DNA from: an uncultured Akkermansia sp.
GTDB taxonomy: Bacteria; Verrucomicrobiota; Verrucomicrobiia; Verrucomicrobiales; Akkermansiaceae
Length of the DNA: 64,000 nucleotides
Direction of reading: 5' to 3'
Assembly: GCA_900548895.1 (NCBI GenBank)
Contig: URLZ01000003.1
Span: 44,886 to 108,885 of the forward strand
Shown: piece after piece, positions 43,492 through 52,036 of the stretch
How positions within the stretch are numbered: the first letter of the stretch is position 1
Layout: every line of letters starts with the position of its first letter
The notes under the pieces: model-generated
Told to the model about the DNA's origin: nothing
Databases searched by the model: none
The model's input: only the letters and a program-made list of their open reading frames with translations
Translations under genes and position numbers: made by a program

Positions 43492-44016
43492 ATGAGGAAT
43501 CGTCTTTTCGCCTGTCTGCTGCTGGGGTTTGCGTCTGTCGGGGCGGTGTCTGAGCTTGCGGCTCAGAGTGCTGACTTGACGGAGCAGGAGCGCGATGTGG
43601 TGCGCGTGCTGCGCCACCCCGATGGTACGCGCTCGTTTTACAAGCGTCAGGCCGGGTGGAAGGGGATGCAGTGTGCGACGTACACGGCCAGCGGCAAGTT
43701 GGCGGCTATTAATGATTACACGGAGGGGCGTTACGGACAGCTCATGGGCTGTGTGATTTATAACAATAAACGTGAGGTGATCTACAAGGTTTCTTACGGC
43801 TATGATCGCAAGGCTCGCCTCATTGAGGAGCGTATGTATTCGTACCCGGAGCAGAAGTTGGTGCAGCGTGTGATTTACAAGTATGATGCGCGCGGCAAGC
43901 GCTCGAAGCCTCTCATTATTTCTCTCAATCCGAATGCGGCGGCGATTGCGCCGACCATGGATGAGGATGCGACGCGTATGCATCAGGAGCTCAATCGCCG
44001 CGGCGGCAGGCGCTGA
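43492..44016 (+). CDS. Exported protein of unknown function
   Basis: 174 residues. A signal peptide (about 1-25, ending SELAAQS) is followed by a domain rich in Tyr/Lys/Arg strands (CVIYNNKREVIYKVSYGYDRKARLIEERMYSY and VIYKYDARGKRSK), reminiscent of the short beta-hairpin repeats of YD/MORN-like proteins, though no named family is recognised. The start at 43492 is supported by the signal peptide and by a promoter ending 6 nt upstream. Confidence 0.7.
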   Translation: MRNRLFACLLLGFASVGAVSELAAQSADLTEQERDVVRVLRHPDGTRSFYKRQAGWKGMQCATYTASGKLAAINDYTEGRYGQLMGCVIYNNKREVIYKVSYGYDRKARLIEERMYSYPEQKLVQRVIYKYDARGKRSKPLIISLNPNAAAIAPTMDEDATRMHQELNRRGGRR

Positions 44017-44117
44017 CGGGCGGTGCGCGTGGCCTGTGCGTCGGCTGTGTGCGGCGCTTGGATGTCGTTTCGGATTGGCTTTCAGTTTTAATTTTAACGC
44101 AGATTAGGCAGAGTTCT

Positions 44118-44414
44118 ATGGAGGTTTTTTCCTGGCAGGATAAGGATGCGGACGGCAACAAGGTTGTCTATGAGGCGTCGTATTTCGGCGGTTGGTGGCA
44201 GTTGGCTTCGGCTCCGAAGCTTGGGCGCTCTCATCGCGATGAGGTGGTGTTTACGCCGGTGGATTTCACGGAGGAGACGTGGACGGCGCTGCGCGATTTG
44301 CTCTGGCGCAAGTATCAGCGCCGGCGCGTTTCGTGGGACATGGTGCAGCATATCGATGACATTTTAGCCGGCAAGGCGCGCAATGAACGGCGCGACCGCC
44401 GCGGCAACAAGTGA
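44118..44414 (+). CDS. Small protein of unknown function
   Basis: 98 residues, no signal peptide or membrane segment. The N-terminal half is aromatic-rich (SYFGGWWQLASAPKL) and the C-terminal half is charged and helical, ending in a basic tail (ARNERRDRRGNK). Family not recognised. It lies 101 nt after the exported protein and 66 nt before mazG, in the same direction. Confidence 0.6.
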   Translation: MEVFSWQDKDADGNKVVYEASYFGGWWQLASAPKLGRSHRDEVVFTPVDFTEETWTALRDLLWRKYQRRRVSWDMVQHIDDILAGKARNERRDRRGNK

Positions 44415-44480
44415 TTGGCCGGGTGCCGAGCTTGAGTCTGCTGCGTTGATTTTTCCCGCTTTACTTTTTTGTTCACGCAC

Positions 44481-45326
44481 ATGAATACGGATGGGTCTCT
44501 CGTGACGATGACGGATGATGAGATGATGCACTGTCAGCAGCCCGAGCGGCAGCTGGAGCGCGCGATTGCGATTATGCATCGGCTGAGGGCGCCGGGCGGT
44601 TGTCCCTGGGATGCGGAGCAGACGCATGAGAGTTTGGTGCCGAATCTCATTGAGGAGTGCTACGAGAGTATTGACGCGATTCGCGCGCACGACTGGCCTC
44701 ATTTGCGCGAGGAGCTCGGCGATGTGCTGTTGCAGGTGCTCTTTCACGCGGAGCTGGCGCAGGAGAACCCCGAGGCGGGCTTCGGCATCAATGAGGTGGC
44801 GGCGGAGCTTTGCGAGAAGCTGGTGCGCCGCCACCCGCACGTTTTTGCTCAGGCTGAGGCCGATGATGCCGATGCGGTGATCAGCCAGTGGGATCGCATC
44901 AAGCGCCGCGAGCACGCGATTGAGGACAAGCCCTACCTGCAGGATTGCGGCAAGGGGCTGCCTTCGATGCTCCGCGCGTTCAAGCTGACCCGCAAGGTGG
45001 CGAAGGTGGGCTTTGACTGGCCCGATGATGCGGGGGTAGTGGACAAGATCCGCGAGGAGACGGATGAGGTGGCGGAGGCTCTTGCGCAGCCGGATGCGGA
45101 TGCACATGTGGAGGAGGAGCTGGGCGATCTGCTCTTCACGGTGGTGAACCTCTGCCGCCGCCGCCGCGTGGATCCGGAGCTGGCTCTGGATGCGGCGAAT
45201 CGCAAGTTTGAGCGCCGCTTCAATGCGCTGGAGGCTGCCTTGAAGGCTCGGGGAATCGGTCTGGCTGAAGCGTCGACGGAGCAGATGGAGCAGGCCTGGC
45301 AGCAGGTGAAGGCTGAGGAGGGCTGA
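44481..45326 (+). CDS. mazG: Nucleoside triphosphate pyrophosphohydrolase MazG
   Basis: 281 residues, the two-domain house-cleaning form that hydrolyses NTPs and dNTPs to monophosphates. The first domain has PGGCPWDAEQTHESL and the metal-binding EExxE/EExGD pattern (LIEECYESIDAI, REELGDVLLQVLFHA). The second has EETDEVAEAL and VEEELGDLLFTVVNLCRR. The exact start is uncertain among ATGs at 44469, 44481 and 44508. Only 4 nt separate it from the lipoprotein gene, so they form one unit. Confidence 0.94.
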   Translation: MNTDGSLVTMTDDEMMHCQQPERQLERAIAIMHRLRAPGGCPWDAEQTHESLVPNLIEECYESIDAIRAHDWPHLREELGDVLLQVLFHAELAQENPEAGFGINEVAAELCEKLVRRHPHVFAQAEADDADAVISQWDRIKRREHAIEDKPYLQDCGKGLPSMLRAFKLTRKVAKVGFDWPDDAGVVDKIREETDEVAEALAQPDADAHVEEELGDLLFTVVNLCRRRRVDPELALDAANRKFERRFNALEAALKARGIGLAEASTEQMEQAWQQVKAEEG

Positions 45327-45330
45327 GGCG

Positions 45331-46296
45331 ATGAAATGGCGCGTTTTCACGGCGGTGGCGCTGGCTTCTCTGCTGCTGAATGCCTGCTCGGTGTTTTCGG
45401 GCGGGGAGAAGAAGGCGGAGGACAGCGAGCCGCGTCAGCTGGCTCCCGATGAGTTGCCGCAGCTGGGCAATCCGCTCTTGGCGAACAAGGGCGATATCAA
45501 TGCCGTCAACGTGAATGTGGCGACGGAGGAGGAGCTGCGCAGCTTTGACAATGGCGCGGAGGGGGAGCTGGTGTTCTCGAATCCGGATGACATTGAGTCG
45601 AGCGAGGCGCAGATCAATGCGCTGTTTGAGAATCGCCGGCAGGGCAATAGCTGGATGTCCGACTACAATGCGGCGCTGGCTCTGGCGCGCCGCACGGAGC
45701 GCCCGATGCTCATCTGGTTTCACGATTCGATTGCCAGCCCGAAGAGCAATGCGCTGGCGGAGACGGTGCTCAATTCGGCGCATTTCGATGAGTGGTGCCG
45801 CGACCGCGTGATTCGCGTGCTGCTCGATGACGGCGAGACGACGGATGAGTTCACGGGGCGCAAGTCGCGCTATTCGCTGAGTGATCTGCGGGCGATGGGG
45901 CGCAATTTCGGGGTGAGCCGCCGCCCGGCGGTGGTCGTGGTGTCGATGTCCGGCAAGGTGACGCCCGTCATTGACGGCATCGATGACGCGGACTGGAAGG
46001 CGCGCGAGGCTGAGATTTGCAAGGCGCTGGAGAATGCGGAGCAGGATTACGAGAGCTACAAGGATACGCTGCGCGACAAGGGTTACCGCGACTGGACGCG
46101 CTCGAACCGCCGCGGCACGGTGTTCGCGAAGCTTCAGCGCTATGACCGCCGGCAGGGCTACATTTATCTGCGCCGCGTCGGCGGGCGCATTCTGCGCATG
46201 AAGTTCAAGAATCTCACGCCCGAGGATGCGGCGGCGGTGGAGGAGGCAGTCGGCGGCGCGAAGGCCTCCGCTCAGGAGTCAAAGGCTGAGTTCTGA
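45331..46296 (+). CDS. Lipoprotein with a thioredoxin-like domain lacking the CxxC pair
   Basis: 321 residues. A lipoprotein signal peptide with lipobox LLNAC (Cys19) is followed by a linker. Residues about 100-225 resemble the thioredoxin-like/DUF255 fold (ALALARRTERPMLIWFHD, the cis-proline context SRRPAVVVVS). Where an active-site CxxC would sit the sequence reads SPKS, so disulfide chemistry is unlikely. A basic C-terminal region follows. Probably anchored to the inner or outer membrane; function unknown. Cotranscribed with mazG. Confidence 0.65.
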   Translation: MKWRVFTAVALASLLLNACSVFSGGEKKAEDSEPRQLAPDELPQLGNPLLANKGDINAVNVNVATEEELRSFDNGAEGELVFSNPDDIESSEAQINALFENRRQGNSWMSDYNAALALARRTERPMLIWFHDSIASPKSNALAETVLNSAHFDEWCRDRVIRVLLDDGETTDEFTGRKSRYSLSDLRAMGRNFGVSRRPAVVVVSMSGKVTPVIDGIDDADWKAREAEICKALENAEQDYESYKDTLRDKGYRDWTRSNRRGTVFAKLQRYDRRQGYIYLRRVGGRILRMKFKNLTPEDAAAVEEAVGGAKASAQESKAEF

Positions 46297-46420
46297 GGTC
46301 GAGTCTCGCCGCTGCGCTGCCGTCGAAGGGGCGAGGCCTGCGGGTGCTGCTCCCGATGCAGGGTGCTTGGCTCGCTGTGCGGCTCTCCCTCCCTCATAGT
46401 CTGTTGAAGATACGCGAACG

Positions 46421-47041
46421 ATGAACAAGTCCGAAGCCACGAAGGCGCAGATTATGCGCGCTGCCATTGCTCAATTTACCGCTCTCGGCTACCGCGGGGC
46501 GGCGGTGCGCGATATTGCTCAGGCGGCCGGGGTGAATATCGGTCTGATCCGCTACCATTTCGGCAGCAAGGCGGATCTCTACCGCGACACGCTGGCCTAT
46601 CTCTCGGTGCAGTACAATGAGGTTTGTCTCGAGGCGCTGGAGGAGGCGCGGGAGTCGGGGGATGCCCGGCAGATCATTTACTCGTGGCTGGCGGCGCCGA
46701 TCACGCGCTGGCGCGATGCGACGGTGGCTGACGGGGTGCAGCTGCTCTGCTTCCTCAACAAGATGGGCTATGAGAGCCCGGAGCTCACGCGTGATGTCTA
46801 TGAGTCGCACTACGCTTGGGCGCAGCAGGAGTGGCAGCAGGCGGTGCAGTCCTGTTTCCCGGGGCTGTCCCGCACGGATTGGCTCTGGTGCCTCACGAGT
46901 CTGCGCGGGATGTATTTCAACCTCGTGGCGCACGACGAATTTACCCTGTGGGGTCTGCCCCGCATCGGGGATCGCGAGGCGGCGATTTTTCGCCTCTCGT
47001 CGGATATGGTGGCGTTGCTGAACACCTACGCGCGCGCCTGA
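46421..47041 (+). CDS. TetR-family transcriptional regulator
   Basis: 206 residues. The N-terminal HTH is canonical: AQIMRAAIAQFTALGYRGAAVRDIAQAAGVNIGLIRYHFGSKADLYRDTL. The ligand domain has a layout like CecR/YbiH-type regulators (long helix pair ending in SLRGMYFNLVAHDEF). It probably represses an efflux or metabolic operon, but the neighbour downstream is convergent and the upstream gene is a separate unit, so the target is not evident. Confidence 0.92.
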   Translation: MNKSEATKAQIMRAAIAQFTALGYRGAAVRDIAQAAGVNIGLIRYHFGSKADLYRDTLAYLSVQYNEVCLEALEEARESGDARQIIYSWLAAPITRWRDATVADGVQLLCFLNKMGYESPELTRDVYESHYAWAQQEWQQAVQSCFPGLSRTDWLWCLTSLRGMYFNLVAHDEFTLWGLPRIGDREAAIFRLSSDMVALLNTYARA

Positions 47042-47139
47042 GCGGGGGCGCGTGCCTGAGCTGGGGCGCGTGCTAGACCGTGGGTGCGCTGAGGAGCGCG
47101 ACAAGGCGCACTAAGGGGAGGCCAAGGGGAATCCGGATT

Positions 47140-48180
47140 TCAGTCCCCTGATGGGGTGGCGGGCTTGGGTGCCCGAGCATGTGCCAGCAGCGGAAGGAGG
47201 CGAGGGGCGCGTGTCTGCATCAGGCGGAAGGCGGCAACGGAGCCGGCGAAAATCAGCAGGGGTAGCGCGAGGGCCGGCCAGCTCTGCGAGGCTAATGCCG
47301 GGCACAGGCGTTTAGCTGCCAGGCCGAGAACAAGCAGGGCAGGGGCATGCACGGCATAGCAGAGGAAGGTGGCATTGGCCGACAGGCGCAGAGCTTCGTT
47401 TGCCTGTGGCTGGCCTTTTATTGCTTTCTCCAGAAGTATGCCGGTGGCGAGCAGGCTGAAGATGTTGATGAAGGCGAAGAGCTCAGGGTGGGGTGCGGCC
47501 ATGAAGAGGGAGACTAGGGAGAGACCCAGCCAGAGCGGGGCGCTTGCCAGAATCAATCGCCGCCAGGTTTCGGAAGGGAGGCGTCGCGCCAACAGCCCGG
47601 CACTGAAGAATAGCCATGACTCGGCTCGAGGAAGAGGGATGGAGGCCGCAAACTCCGGCATGAGGCGGGCCTGTGGGATGAGTATCAGCAGGGCAGATGC
47701 GGCGGCGACAAGGGCACTGAAGCGCTCGTAGAGCGGCAGGAGGAGCAGTAAAAAGATCAGGTCACGCACGAACCACAGTGGATAGTCGGCACACAGGGCA
47801 TCCGGTGAACCGAGACCGAAGATGCGCCCGAGGCTCAGTTCATCTCGGAGTCCCGGGGCGCAGATGAGATTCCAGATGATGTAGGGGATGACCAGCGCTA
47901 CGACCTTGCTTGCCACCTTGCGCAGGTGGGGGCGAACAGGTGTCAGATAAGCCGAGATGGCGAAGAAGAAGGCGATGGCAGCACCGGCGGAGCCATAGAA
48001 ATGGAGCAGGCACCAAGCGGGGTCATGGGGTGAAGCACCTCGGAAGAAGGCCGAGGACGGCACGTGAAAGAGGACAATTAGCAAGGTCGCTAGGACGCGC
48101 GCGATATCTAACCAAACCATTCGCCTTTTTGCGGGGCGTCCTTCGGGGATGGACTGTGAGTATTCGATAGTCATGGTCAT
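47140..48180 (-). CDS. Acyltransferase 3 family membrane protein
   Basis: 346 residues with about ten hydrophobic segments. The N-terminal motif RMVWLDIARVLATLLIVLFHV carries the family arginine and histidine. Such proteins transfer acetyl or other acyl groups to extracellular sugars. There is no SGNH domain, unlike the other member at 28432-30492. Start chosen at MTMTIEY (48180); 48174 and 48258 are alternatives. GC is somewhat lower than its flanks. Unrelated neighbours. Confidence 0.85.
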   Translation of the reverse strand: MTMTIEYSQSIPEGRPAKRRMVWLDIARVLATLLIVLFHVPSSAFFRGASPHDPAWCLLHFYGSAGAAIAFFFAISAYLTPVRPHLRKVASKVVALVIPYIIWNLICAPGLRDELSLGRIFGLGSPDALCADYPLWFVRDLIFLLLLLPLYERFSALVAAASALLILIPQARLMPEFAASIPLPRAESWLFFSAGLLARRLPSETWRRLILASAPLWLGLSLVSLFMAAPHPELFAFINIFSLLATGILLEKAIKGQPQANEALRLSANATFLCYAVHAPALLVLGLAAKRLCPALASQSWPALALPLLIFAGSVAAFRLMQTRAPRLLPLLAHARAPKPATPSGD

Positions 48181-48284
48181 CTGGCGGGGCAAGGGGCGGC
48201 TCAGGGCTGTGCTGCGTTCCCTCTCGGCTCCCTCTGTGCGATTTCTCCTACCGAACACTGTTGCTCCATGTGTCGCGCCGAGCT

Positions 48285-49226
48285 TCAGGCCTCGGGCAGC
48301 TGCTGCATGAGGGCGTCCCAGCGGATTTTGGCTTCCTTGATGTGCTCGGCGGTGACGGAGGGGGAGAGCTCCCAGGTCAGCGGCATGCTGCGCTTGAAGA
48401 AGCGCGGCAGCAGGTGATCAAAGTCGACGTCGCCGCCGAAGAAGGGGGCTCGGTGGTCGCGCGCGGGCCACTGCACGTCGTTGATGTGGGAGCCGTAGAG
48501 CCAGGGGCTCAGCGCTTCGAGATACTGCTCGTGGTCGAGCAGCAGGAGGTTGTGTTTGCGCTGGATGTGGCCGAAGTCATGCCAGTAGCGCACGTGGGGG
48601 TTGTCGCGGAACTCGGCCATGAGTTGCAGCATTTCGGATTCTCCCGGCACTTGCTCCATGTGGCTGCGCCCTTCGACGGCGAGGACGAGACCGAGCTCGC
48701 GCGCCTCTTCTGCGAGGCTGTGCAGGGCTTCGCGGGCGCGGTCGCAGTAGAGGGCGCCGAGGCGCTCGCGGCGCCGCACGAGCTGCCCTTTGAACTTCAG
48801 GTAGGCGGGGCTGCCGAGCTGGCAGTTGCGAGCCATGCGCTCCAGAAGCCGCGTGCCTTCGCGCCTCTTCATGATTTCGACGGTGCCGAGGTGCAGCACG
48901 ACGTATCGGGCGCCGAGGCGGGCCGCCGTTCGCAGGCTTTCCTGCGTGAGGCGCAGGGCTCGGGCGCGCTGCTCGGGGCGGTGCGAGGTGAAGCGGTAGG
49001 CGTCCGGCGCGTCTCCCTGAATCTCGATGGGCGCGGGGCAGAAGTTGTGCACGCCCGCGACGCGGATGCGCTTTTCATCCACCGCGCGCACGAGGCCCGG
49101 CAGCATGGTGAGCGGGAGCCCGTGCGAGGCTTCGATGGTGTCGAAGCCGAGGCTGAGGATCTCGTCGCACATGGCGCCGCCGTCTTCGTGGCGCTTGCTG
49201 TTCCAGCAGGTGGAGAAAACGTTCAC
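48285..49226 (-). CDS. Sugar phosphate isomerase/epimerase-like TIM-barrel protein
   Basis: 313 residues, xylose-isomerase-like (AP endonuclease 2) barrel: ILSLGFDTIEASHG, ARLGARYVVLHLGTVE, LGLVLAVEGRSHMEQVP with the metal glutamate, VRYWHDFGHIQRK and LYGSHINDVQW supply the expected metal ligands (E, D/H, H). The GTG at 49226 is proposed as start because a TTGAAA/TACACT promoter ends 7 nt upstream; the ATG at 49262 would lie within the -35 box. Substrate unknown; no sugar operon adjacent. Confidence 0.82.
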   Translation of the reverse strand: MNVFSTCWNSKRHEDGGAMCDEILSLGFDTIEASHGLPLTMLPGLVRAVDEKRIRVAGVHNFCPAPIEIQGDAPDAYRFTSHRPEQRARALRLTQESLRTAARLGARYVVLHLGTVEIMKRREGTRLLERMARNCQLGSPAYLKFKGQLVRRRERLGALYCDRAREALHSLAEEARELGLVLAVEGRSHMEQVPGESEMLQLMAEFRDNPHVRYWHDFGHIQRKHNLLLLDHEQYLEALSPWLYGSHINDVQWPARDHRAPFFGGDVDFDHLLPRFFKRSMPLTWELSPSVTAEHIKEAKIRWDALMQQLPEA

Positions 49227-49233
49227 GCGGGGG

Positions 49234-49262
49234 AGTGTAGCGGCTCCTGTGCTCTGTTTCAA
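49234..49262 (-). promoter_or_regulatory. Promoter of the TIM-barrel gene (leaderless, GTG start)
   Basis: Minus strand TTGAAA (49262-49257), 17-bp spacer, TACACT (49239-49234), 7 nt to GTG at 49226. Confidence 0.65.
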
Positions 49263-49480
49263 GCCTTTTTTGCGGCCGCATGCGGCAGGGGTGGGCGTTT
49301 ATTCTGCTGTGCCTTGCTGCCGCTGTTCCGCCGGGCGCTGCGGCGGACGCCGGTGGGCAACCGATGTCGCGCCGCTGACGACGATGGCTCAGCTCCCGGC
49401 GCCTCCTCCGCCGCGGATGGCGCCGGGGGGATTCGCTCGGGCTCGGCTGCGTCATGCAGCGCCCAGAGGTGAAAATATCC

Positions 49481-49509
49481 TTCCCTCACGCCTCTTCCTG
49501 TGGTATACA
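49481..49509 (+). promoter_or_regulatory. Promoter of the LolA-like gene (leaderless)
   Basis: TTCCCT (49481-49486), 17-bp spacer, TATACA (49504-49509), 6 nt to the ATG at 49516. Confidence 0.6.
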
Positions 49510-49515
49510 ACAGCC

Positions 49516-50253
49516 ATGAACTCGTGGACCAAGTGCTTTCTGATTTCCGGCTGCGTCGCTGCCGTGATTTGCCCCTCTCTCGCTTCGGCTGAGGAGGGAA
49601 CGCCCCGTGCGGATGATTTGCTCGCCGCCATGCGCGAGATGACCGTCAGTCAGGGTGAGCGCGATGTGCTCGGCACGATTCGCAAGGGGCGTGACAAGGT
49701 TCCCTTCAGCCTCAGTGCTCGCGGCGACACCATCGTCTTTCAGTACAAGAAGGACAAGGCTTGGGATCGCTTCGACGTGCGCATCCGCGAGACGAACGTC
49801 AGCCTCTACCGTGTGCAGAACAACCGGGCCGTGCAGATGTCCCCAGCGGACTATGACAAACCCATTGCCGGCACCGATGTCTGCTATGAGGATCTCTCCC
49901 TGCGCTTTCTCTACTGGAAGGGCGGCAAGGTGATGCAGAATACCTCGGATTCCCGCATCAAGGGGCGCGACTGCTACATTGTCGAGGTGCCTAACCCCAA
50001 CGCGTCTGTCGGGCAGTTCGCTTGGGTGCGCGTGTGGGTGGACAAGGAGAACGGCACGGCTTGGCAGATCGATGGCTACGGCCGCGACGGCAAGCTCCGC
50101 AAGCGCTTCTCAATCACGTCCATCCAGAAGCTCTCGGACGGTACGTGGTTTTTCAAGCAGATGAAGCTGGAGGTGCGCAACCCCGAGAATCCGAATCGCA
50201 CCATCGCTCTCAATTATCTCGAGATGGAGGATCTGCCGGAGTCCCGCAAGTGA
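49516..50253 (+). CDS. Exported outer-membrane lipoprotein-sorting (LolA-like) protein
   Basis: 245 residues. A signal peptide (1-25, ending SLASAEE) precedes a domain of antiparallel strands: LRFLYWKGGKVMQNTSDSRIKGRDCYIVEVPNP and FAWVRVWVDKENGTAWQIDGYGRDGKLRKRFSI, the pattern of the half-barrel 'outer membrane lipoprotein-sorting protein' family. Such proteins are periplasmic and bind lipidic cargo; this group is often separate from the true LolA-LolB route. Start set by the promoter and signal peptide. Confidence 0.8.
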   Translation: MNSWTKCFLISGCVAAVICPSLASAEEGTPRADDLLAAMREMTVSQGERDVLGTIRKGRDKVPFSLSARGDTIVFQYKKDKAWDRFDVRIRETNVSLYRVQNNRAVQMSPADYDKPIAGTDVCYEDLSLRFLYWKGGKVMQNTSDSRIKGRDCYIVEVPNPNASVGQFAWVRVWVDKENGTAWQIDGYGRDGKLRKRFSITSIQKLSDGTWFFKQMKLEVRNPENPNRTIALNYLEMEDLPESRK

Positions 50254-50353
50254 GCTGAGCGCCGCTGCCTGCCCGCCGGCCGCTGCCGGGGGCTTTGCTC
50301 TCGCTCTCCCGGTGGCCCTCCCTCTCCCCTCCCTCATCTGTTCCTGTCTGACG

Positions 50354-50959
50354 ATGCGCCGCCCCTTGGTGATTATCTGTGCGCTGCTGCTGCCCTTTGC
50401 CCTCTTCGGGCTTTGGGTGCGCTGGGGGCAGGAGCCCATCGATGAGAACGCCGGTCCGCTCGCCGGGTTGCCGCTGCTCAAGCGTGTGTTGCCGGCGCTG
50501 GTGCTGCTGGTGTTCATTGTCTCCTTCGTCCTGCGGCGCTGGGTGCTGCCGCGCTGGGGTCAGAAGATTGTTGAGAAGATCTACATGGGCAGCTACTTCC
50601 CCGGTGAGGATAAGCTGCTGACCCTCATTGCCGAGGTGGAGAAGAGCAAGGATGAGGCTCTCATGGCGGAGCTGGTGCTGACGGTGCGCGCCGATGCCAG
50701 ACGCGTGCGCGGATGGCAGGAGCTCGCCCGCCTCTACGAAGAGACCTTTCACCGCATCCCGGCGGCTCTCGATGCTCTGACGGAGGGCGCTGAGGCCGTG
50801 AGTGACCCTCAGGACAAGGCCTTGCTTTATTACCGCGCCGCGCAGTTGTCTCATCGCGACGCCCCCGACAACGTGCTGCGCGAGCGCCGTTTTTTGGAGC
50901 GCGCCGCGGCCTTCGATCAAACCGTCTACGGGAAGATGGCGGCTCAGCGCCTCTCGTGA
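50354..50959 (+). CDS. Membrane protein with a TPR-like C-terminal region, unknown function
   Basis: 201 residues. Two hydrophobic segments (about 5-23 and 44-62) are followed by a helical region with paired helices of TPR/HEAT character (RRVRGWQELARLYEETFHRIPAALDALTEGAEAVSDPQDKALLYYRAAQL). No family recognised. It follows the LolA-like gene by 100 nt on the same strand, so the two may be one unit. Confidence 0.65.
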   Translation: MRRPLVIICALLLPFALFGLWVRWGQEPIDENAGPLAGLPLLKRVLPALVLLVFIVSFVLRRWVLPRWGQKIVEKIYMGSYFPGEDKLLTLIAEVEKSKDEALMAELVLTVRADARRVRGWQELARLYEETFHRIPAALDALTEGAEAVSDPQDKALLYYRAAQLSHRDAPDNVLRERRFLERAAAFDQTVYGKMAAQRLS

Positions 50960-51258
50960 GGGCGTTCGCCGTCGGCATCCCTTCCCGAGCCTCTGCGGGT
51001 CGGCTGAAATCTCGGCTCGAAGAGCGCCCGCTGGGGAGCTGCTGAGGGCGATTGGTTCGCTCTTCATCCACCCACCGCCATGCACCCCTCGCCGCGTTGT
51101 CGGCGCCGCTCTCCCCGAGGAAAGACGCGATGCCGCTTTGGACGATGAAGTGGTTCTCACTTAGGAGCTTATAATAAAGAGAATAGGGGTATTGAAAGCG
51201 CGGAAAATCGTTGTTCGTTATGTGTAATATCTCTGCTGGATAATTCTTTATTAAACAC
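50960..51258. other. Transition from high-GC to AT-rich intergenic DNA
   Basis: The first 200 nt are GC-rich without a gene. From about 51165 the sequence becomes strikingly AT-rich, beginning with a TATAAT at 51170-51175 that has no good -35 partner. Confidence 0.5.
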
Positions 51259-51293
51259 TTTTTGTCAGATGTTTGTGTAATTTATGACAAAAA
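51259..51293. repeat. Inverted repeat in the AT-rich leader of the tandem-HTH gene
   Basis: Perfect 9-bp arms TTTTTGTCA (51259-51267) and TGACAAAAA (51285-51293) separated by 17 nt. The arm centres are 26 bp apart, an operator-like geometry. It lies 124 bp upstream of the HTH gene start. Confidence 0.8.
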
Positions 51294-51417
51294 CTTTGAA
51301 GATCTGATGTATAAAAAGTTATTGATGCGGCAACCAACCGCGTCAGCCATGACACAATGTCTGAGAACTCTAAAACTTTCAAGAATACCTCGATTGCAGA
51401 AATAGAAGTACAGAATT

Positions 51418-52032
51418 ATGTTGAGGCCTGATCAATTGCCTCGAACGCTGGTGGGGGCCGGCGGCATCCGCCTCATAGACATGCCGGGTGTGATTTATCC
51501 GCCTGAGGTGATTCTCGGGAGGAAGGATTGGAATCGTCGCAGCGGGCGCCCCTATACGAAAGTTCCGGACTGGGGAATTTCGTCGCGTGAGGCAGCGGGT
51601 TTGTTACAGTGCACGGTCTCCGCTGCTCGGGCGACGCTCGCGCGGCACCGTGTGCGACATCGCAAGGTGCAGGGTGAAGACAAGGTGATGCGCCTTTACT
51701 GGAAAAAAGACCAGGTGCTCGCTCTTGTGCAGAGCCGAGCACCTGTGACGGAGGCTCCCTCAAACAAGCTGATTGAGGTGCCGGAGGCGGTTCAAATTCT
51801 CGGTGTGGCGCGCAGTTCGCTCTACCGCTATGTGCAGAAAGGGCGACTCAAGGAGGTGAAGCTGCGCTTCCTCTCCCCGACAAGGGGCCTGAAGCTCAGA
51901 AGTTATTTCATCCGGGCGGAGGTGGTCAAGCTGGCCGGTTACCTCCGAATGGTACGCGAAAAGGAGCGCGAGCTCCATTGCCTGCGCTGCCACCAAAACA
52001 CCGGGTCTCGGAAGGATGCCCCCCGAAGCTGA
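51418..52032 (+). CDS. Protein with two excisionase/MerR-like helix-turn-helix domains
   Basis: 204 residues. Two similar HTH units: GISSREAAGLLQCTVSAARATLARHRV (about residues 53-79) and EVPEAVQILGVARSSLYRYVQKGRLKEVKL (about 119-148), each followed by a wing-like segment. The C-terminus has a CxxC (HCLRCHQ). The layout suggests a DNA-binding regulator or recombination-directionality factor that reads two half-sites. The inverted repeat at 51259-51293 is a candidate site. No integrase gene accompanies it. The AT-rich upstream DNA suggests a foreign origin. Confidence 0.6.
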   Translation: MLRPDQLPRTLVGAGGIRLIDMPGVIYPPEVILGRKDWNRRSGRPYTKVPDWGISSREAAGLLQCTVSAARATLARHRVRHRKVQGEDKVMRLYWKKDQVLALVQSRAPVTEAPSNKLIEVPEAVQILGVARSSLYRYVQKGRLKEVKLRFLSPTRGLKLRSYFIRAEVVKLAGYLRMVREKERELHCLRCHQNTGSRKDAPRS

Positions 52033-52036
52033 GAAA

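Noticed and set aside
49227-49262. ATG-initiated N-terminus MKQSTGAATLPR for the TIM-barrel protein
   Set aside because: These codons overlap a full -35/-10 promoter. The GTG at 49226 fits the leaderless pattern of the window.
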